A stretch of DNA of 18,542 bases from an uncultured Bacteroidota bacterium. GTDB lineage: Bacteria; Bacteroidota; Bacteroidia; Flavobacteriales; UA16. The notes below the pieces were generated by a model that ran no database searches, was not told where the DNA came from, and worked only from the letters and a program-made list of their open reading frames with translations. Every line of letters starts with the position of its first letter. Position 1 is the first letter of the stretch. Shown one piece after another: positions 15,071 to 18,542 of this stretch. Made by a program: the position numbers and the translations under genes. The stretch covers positions 1-18,542 of the forward strand of contig CACAUH010000022.1 in NCBI GenBank assembly GCA_902535565.1, given 5' to 3'.

Positions 15071-15577
15071 TCAGCCTTTGAGTTTTTCAGCGATGGCCGT
15101 TGTGCTTTTCCCCGGCACCAAGTCGATGGTGGTCACGCGACCGCCCGAAGCCCTCACTTCAGCGCTGCCTACAATGTATCGGGGGTCCTCAGGGTTGGTT
15201 GAGTCAGCATCGTAATCTCCTCCCTTGACGAGCACGTCAGGCTGGATTGCAGCGATGACAGCAGCTGGCGTGTCCTCGCCGAAAAGAACAACGCCTGTCA
15301 CGGACCGAAGGCCAGCCACAACGAAGGCCCGGTCACCCTCCTGTACGATGGGCCGGTCATCGCCCTTGCCCAAACGACGGACACTGGCGTCGTCATTCAC
15401 CCCAACCACAAGCGCATCCCCCAAGGAAGCAGCGGCCTCTAAATAAGCCACGTGTCCGCGGTGGAGAAGATCAAACACACCATTGGTAAAGACCACCTTC
15501 AGGCCTTGAGCTCGCCACTCTGCGCAACGTTTGACAATGGAAGCCAGGTCCAAGATGCGATCATTGTCGCCACTCAT
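15071..15577 (-). CDS. rfaE2: D-glycero-beta-D-manno-heptose 1-phosphate adenylyltransferase (HldE C-terminal type)
   Basis: A 168-residue nucleotidyltransferase that activates heptose 1-phosphate to ADP-heptose for LPS core. The cytidylyltransferase-like fold shows TNGVFDLLHRGH (31-42, the HxGH nucleotide motif being His39-Arg-Gly-His42), the heptose-family VGVNDDASVRRLGKG (58-72), VKGGDY (117-122) and a C-terminal STTAI (158-162). It is the stand-alone adenylyltransferase; the kinase half fused to it in E. coli HldE is absent, so a separate kinase must be elsewhere. Its ATG overlaps the stop of the upstream membrane-protein gene (ATGA at 15577-15574). It is the last gene of its operon, followed by the shared terminator. 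Confidence 0.92.
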   Translation of the reverse strand: MSGDNDRILDLASIVKRCAEWRAQGLKVVFTNGVFDLLHRGHVAYLEAAASLGDALVVGVNDDASVRRLGKGDDRPIVQEGDRAFVVAGLRSVTGVVLFGEDTPAAVIAAIQPDVLVKGGDYDADSTNPEDPRYIVGSAEVRASGGRVTTIDLVPGKSTTAIAEKLKG

Positions 15578-16575
15578 TTCGCTGGTTCACGTTTGCCCTT
15601 TCGGAGTCCCGCCGCCAAAAGGAAAAGGTATCCGAGGCCCCCGGTGGTGATGATCATACCCGTTTGGGTGGCCCAGATGACATTGGCCGTGGCCAAGCCC
15701 AAAACAGCCCCATACCCCATGGCCATGAAGGCAAACTGCACAGCCAATTGATAGCTACCGATACCACCCGGAGAGGGCAAGACCATGCCAAAACCACCGG
15801 CCATCATGACAAAGAGAGACTGACCTGCTGTCAAATCGCCAAGGGCACCTATGCCTCGAAAAATGACAAAAGCCATAAGAAAGTACATGCTCCAAATGAA
15901 GAAAGTGTGACCGAAAAACGCCCACTTCCGCTTCATGTGTCGCACGCTTCCAAGACCGCGTCCTATCCCTTCAATAAAGCCAAACACCTTGGCGAAAAAA
16001 GGAACCCGCCCAAGGGATTCCCTTCTATACCACACCAGAACCGAAGCAAATAAAAATGCCCCGCCTGCTCCGATGAGCCAAGGCAAGGCACCGCCTCCAC
16101 CCGGCATGGAGAACGACTCACTGAAGGCGATGAAGCTGTCCATGTTCAGGGCCAAGGCAACCGCCGTCAAGATGAACAGCAGGACAAAGTCCACCACGCG
16201 CTCAGAAATAACCGTGCCGAACAACTCATCCACTGGGATGCCATCTGTTTGATTGAGGGCGCCACAGCGGGCCAGCTCTCCACTGCGTGGCACGAAAGTG
16301 TTGGAAAAATAGCTGAAGGCAACCGCATGGATGCTGTTCCACATTTTGGGTTTGTGGCCCAACGGCTCAAGCAAAATCAGCCAACGAACCCCACGGCTGA
16401 CAATGGCGAGATACCCCATGAGGAAACTCGCAACAATGCTCCATCCGCTGGCGCTTCGCATGTCGGCCCATAAGGCATCTGGATCTTCCACTGCCCCCAT
16501 GGCCAACCAAAAGAGCAACCCGCCGATGCTGAGCATCAAGACATACTTCGCAACCTGTCCAACACTGCCCTTCAT
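15574..16575 (-). CDS. Integral membrane protein, LPG-synthase TM / flippase-like family (UPF0104)
   Basis: A 333-residue inner-membrane protein of the lysylphosphatidylglycerol-synthase TM family (PF03706 type) without any soluble transferase domain. About eight helices can be drawn (roughly 11-28, 45-64, 125-146, 164-182, 218-240, 251-267, 275-297, 298-322). Family motifs are [14 protein letters not shown] (60-73), [12 protein letters not shown] (92-103), SERVVDF (124-130) and [11 protein letters not shown] (266-276). Such stand-alone proteins are suspected of moving or modifying lipids, but no substrate is established. It overlaps panD upstream and rfaE2 downstream by 4 bases each. Adjacency to panD is, as I recall, common in Bacteroidota, so it need not imply a link to pantothenate. 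Confidence 0.88.
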   Translation of the reverse strand: MKGSVGQVAKYVLMLSIGGLLFWLAMGAVEDPDALWADMRSASGWSIVASFLMGYLAIVSRGVRWLILLEPLGHKPKMWNSIHAVAFSYFSNTFVPRSGELARCGALNQTDGIPVDELFGTVISERVVDFVLLFILTAVALALNMDSFIAFSESFSMPGGGGALPWLIGAGGAFLFASVLVWYRRESLGRVPFFAKVFGFIEGIGRGLGSVRHMKRKWAFFGHTFFIWSMYFLMAFVIFRGIGALGDLTAGQSLFVMMAGGFGMVLPSPGGIGSYQLAVQFAFMAMGYGAVLGLATANVIWATQTGMIITTGGLGYLFLLAAGLRKGKREPAK

Positions 16576-16925
16576 TTGTTCAACCGGTTCGTGGCCGTAT
16601 CCGGAAACACCACCTTGGGTTTAAACGTTTTGGCTTCTTCGATTTCCATAGACCCGTAGGCGATGACAATCACAATGTCGCCAGGTTGGCAGCGCCGAGC
16701 TGCGGGGCCGTTGAGGCATACGCCACCCGACCCACGACTTCCTTCAATCACATAAGTCTCAATGCGCTCGCCATTGTTGCAATTGACAATCTGGACCTTC
16801 TCACCGATTACCAATCCCGCAGCCTCAATCAGGTCGGGGTCCAGCGTGATACTACCGATGTAGTTCAAGTCCGCCTCGGTGACGGTAATGCGGTGCAGCT
16901 TAGCCCGCATGACTTCGATGCGCAT
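16572..16925 (-). CDS. panD: Aspartate 1-decarboxylase (pyruvoyl enzyme)
   Basis: Makes beta-alanine for pantothenate and CoA. The 117-residue pro-enzyme is cleaved between Gly24 and Ser25 (NYIGS) to form the pyruvoyl group; Lys9, Thr57 and Tyr58 (ETYVI) of the active site are present, as is [13 protein letters not shown]. The start at 16925 gives the usual N-terminus ([12 protein letters not shown]), so the internal Met6 is rejected. The stop overlaps the start of the membrane-protein gene in ATGA (16575-16572), and the upstream secreted-protein gene ends 27 bases before it. panC is not in the window. Confidence 0.96.
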   Translation of the reverse strand: MRIEVMRAKLHRITVTEADLNYIGSITLDPDLIEAAGLVIGEKVQIVNCNNGERIETYVIEGSRGSGGVCLNGPAARRCQPGDIVIVIAYGSMEIEEAKTFKPKVVFPDTATNRLNK

Positions 16926-16952
16926 GGGTGCGAAATTACGTCATGGAAAGCC

Positions 16953-18494
16953 TCAGGGACGACGGCTCGGAATCAGATACAGTTCCGTCCTTCGGCTCCT
17001 CTCCTGAACACCCTCTGGACACTCTATACCGCTTGGACACTGGACCATCGGACGATCGAAACCATGCCCCTCCACGCGGATTCTTCGTGGCGACACCCCA
17101 GCGAATTCGAGCTGAACAGCCACCTGACGGGCGCGCTCCTTTGCCAGCTGAACATTGTCTTCCGCATTCCCATCCGGACTCGCGTGACCCATGACCAGCA
17201 CATAACAATCCCCCTTTTCCTTGCAATGCAACGCCCACGACTTGAGATCGGCCACCCCCTGTGCAGGGACCAATGGACTTCCCACATTGTGAAACACCAC
17301 CCAATCAGCCGGTTGATTGGGTTGAATTAAGGGGGACAATTCCGGAAGACGCGATTGATCATTGGCCTGCACTCTCCACGCATCCAAAGCCAACGCAGCC
17401 AGCATGTTCAAACGCCATACTTCCCCAATCAACGAAAACCGCTGGACCACTTTACCATCCGCATTCATCCAAACCGCCATGGCCTGCTTGCACCCCTTCG
17501 ATCCTGGATACTCTGCGACCCAGCGTGTGCCTCTGTCTGCGCGGAGGCCATCGAGTGTAACCCGACCATTCACGTCGCTCACGAGTTCTGCAACCGGCAT
17601 CCCTGTCTGGGCGTCCTCCAGCGTCCACCGGACACCGGAAAGGGGCGCGTCACCGCATTGCAACACCAGACATTGTCCCGCCAACGTCGCCTCTGATTTT
17701 TCATCAGACACATGTCCGGAAGGCAGGGTTGAAATCCACCACGGATCAACCCCTCCTGTGCCGCCTCGCCCATCAGAGGCCAGCCAGCCGCCGGATGTCG
17801 GATGTGGGGCCAGTGACCATTCGTTCTTTGGCGTATTCAATTCGGTGAGGATGTGTGCCTCCTGATAATTACCACGCCTTGGAATGCGGACGAGATCAAA
17901 CCCACCTGACCAGGCCCCTTGGAAATGCTGCGCGACAGCAGCCGGCTCATCGGGATGCAAAGCGACCAAGATGTCTCCCTCCCGATTGAGTTGCACATCA
18001 AACATGCCAAATGCGGCTTGTCCCGACCAATTCTCAAGAATGGGCACAGGCCAAGGCTTCGACCAAGTGTTGTCTGGGCGCTTCGCACTGATCCAGACTG
18101 AGAACCTGTCTTGCTTTACCGCACTAATAACGGCCATGTTCGATGGGAGGTCAATGTCCACATGAACGATATGCCCCAATGCTGACCAAGCCTCATCCCG
18201 AACGGGAACACGACCCCACGGACGCGGTGATTTGGTTTGCCACGGGCCCGATGCGAGTTGCGCAATTCGAGTTTGTGCCTTCGTCCAATCCAGTGGCTCA
18301 CCCAAGGATGCCGAAAATAGAACCACCTGCCAGCCATCGGTTCCGAGGACGAGTTCATCCCCTGAGGTGGCAGATTCCGACAACAAGCGAAAGTCAATCG
18401 GAACATGTTGGGCCCATGGTCCATCGGCGCATATAAAAAGCGCCACAAAAACAGCAAGCCGCGATGCCAATCGGCCGAGGAGAAGGTGCTTCAC
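16953..18494 (-). CDS. Secreted OmpA-family protein with carboxypeptidase-regulatory-like domain (PorE-like without TPR)
   Basis: A 513-residue exported protein. The N-terminus is a Sec signal peptide (hydrophobic 12-22, probable cleavage near AQ at 28-29); Cys22 is not in a good lipobox. Residues 45-265 look like beta-propeller/PD40-type repeats (WISAKRPDNTWSKPW, DVQLNREGDILVA, WSLAPHPTSGGWLASDGRGG). Residues 272-335 resemble a carboxypeptidase-regulatory-like fold (APLSGVRWTLEDAQTG..VSDVNGRVTLDGL). Residues 395-508 are an OmpA C-terminal, peptidoglycan-binding domain (VLVMGHASPDG, AKERARQVAVQL, IRVEGHGFDRP, RSRRTELYLI). This order recalls PorE of the type IX system, minus its TPR repeats, so an envelope-anchoring role is inferred. 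The start is a GTG preceded by GAAAG. panD follows 27 bases later. Confidence 0.75.
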   Translation of the reverse strand: MKHLLLGRLASRLAVFVALFICADGPWAQHVPIDFRLLSESATSGDELVLGTDGWQVVLFSASLGEPLDWTKAQTRIAQLASGPWQTKSPRPWGRVPVRDEAWSALGHIVHVDIDLPSNMAVISAVKQDRFSVWISAKRPDNTWSKPWPVPILENWSGQAAFGMFDVQLNREGDILVALHPDEPAAVAQHFQGAWSGGFDLVRIPRRGNYQEAHILTELNTPKNEWSLAPHPTSGGWLASDGRGGTGGVDPWWISTLPSGHVSDEKSEATLAGQCLVLQCGDAPLSGVRWTLEDAQTGMPVAELVSDVNGRVTLDGLRADRGTRWVAEYPGSKGCKQAMAVWMNADGKVVQRFSLIGEVWRLNMLAALALDAWRVQANDQSRLPELSPLIQPNQPADWVVFHNVGSPLVPAQGVADLKSWALHCKEKGDCYVLVMGHASPDGNAEDNVQLAKERARQVAVQLEFAGVSPRRIRVEGHGFDRPMVQCPSGIECPEGVQERSRRTELYLIPSRRP

Positions 18495-18542
18495 CTTTCG
18501 TTCTTGTTTTTGGCACCAGAATCGGAATTCCGCTTTGCCTCG
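18491..18542 (-). CDS. Possible C-terminal end of an upstream gene (truncated by window edge)
   Basis: On the minus strand a frame with no stop runs from the window edge to a TGA at 18493-18491, encoding a short hydrophilic tail ending NSDSGAKNKNER. Its stop overlaps the GTG start of the OmpA-family gene as GTGA, the same kind of 4-base overlap seen twice further down this operon. That pattern is the main argument; 17 open codons could easily arise by chance. The product cannot be recognised. Confidence 0.3.
   Translation of the reverse strand, partial: EAKRNSDSGAKNKNER

Noticed and set aside
1..18542. CRISPR arrays, insertion sequences, integrases, tRNA or rRNA genes, defence or toxin systems
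   Set aside because: None seen: no regularly spaced repeats, transposase or integrase motifs, or RNA-gene signatures, and all sizeable frames are assigned to housekeeping or envelope genes.

Overview
The window is a gene-dense, moderately GC-rich stretch of a Bacteroidota chromosome, most likely a Flavobacteriales-like lineage, though rank below phylum cannot be fixed from the sequence alone. The reasons are: a large secreted protein ending in a gliding-motility-associated C-terminal (type IX secretion, type B) sorting domain; a RecQ with the C-terminal helix-turn-helix extension usual in this phylum; a TatC with the two-cysteine first periplasmic loop common there; a -7 promoter element of the TAnnTTTG type upstream of the DUF177 gene; and few Shine-Dalgarno sequences. 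I see no mobile element, CRISPR array, tRNA or rRNA. Every base belongs to a gene or to a gap shorter than 200 bases.

Left part (1-6460): the C-terminal end of a TSUP/TauE-SafE membrane transporter and an M20 amidohydrolase run rightward. They meet recQ, which runs leftward, after a 5-base gap. RecQ is divergent from a rightward envelope run: kpsF (arabinose-5-phosphate isomerase, Kdo supply), tatC (twin-arginine translocase) and lptB (LPS export ATPase). tatC and lptB overlap in ATGA.

Middle part (6482-15019): a leftward pair consists of a 902-residue type IX-secreted multidomain protein followed 7 bases later by ribE (riboflavin synthase). Divergent from it, pdxA (pyridoxal phosphate synthesis) runs rightward, then DUF177/yceD-rpmF, a strong terminator, and fabH-accB-accC (fatty-acid initiation and acetyl-CoA carboxylation). 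A perfect 12-bp hairpin ends this run and also serves the leftward operon that faces it.

Right part (15071-18542): a tightly packed leftward operon, read from right to left: perhaps the last codons of an upstream gene, a secreted OmpA-like protein with a carboxypeptidase-regulatory-like domain, panD (aspartate decarboxylase, pantothenate/CoA), an LPG-synthase-type eight-helix membrane protein, and a heptose-1-phosphate adenylyltransferase (hldE C-terminal type). Several junctions are 4-base start/stop overlaps.

Taken together this is a housekeeping region for envelope synthesis (Kdo, heptose, LPS export, fatty acids, Tat export) and cofactor synthesis (riboflavin, PLP, CoA). I do not see a convincing new multi-gene system. 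The points most worth a second look are a RecQ that has lost all four zinc-binding cysteines, an OmpA/CRD protein resembling PorE without its TPR part, the secreted giant coupled to ribE, a recurrent TACCTTTG-like element very close to start codons, and an inverted repeat where the fabH -33 element would lie.
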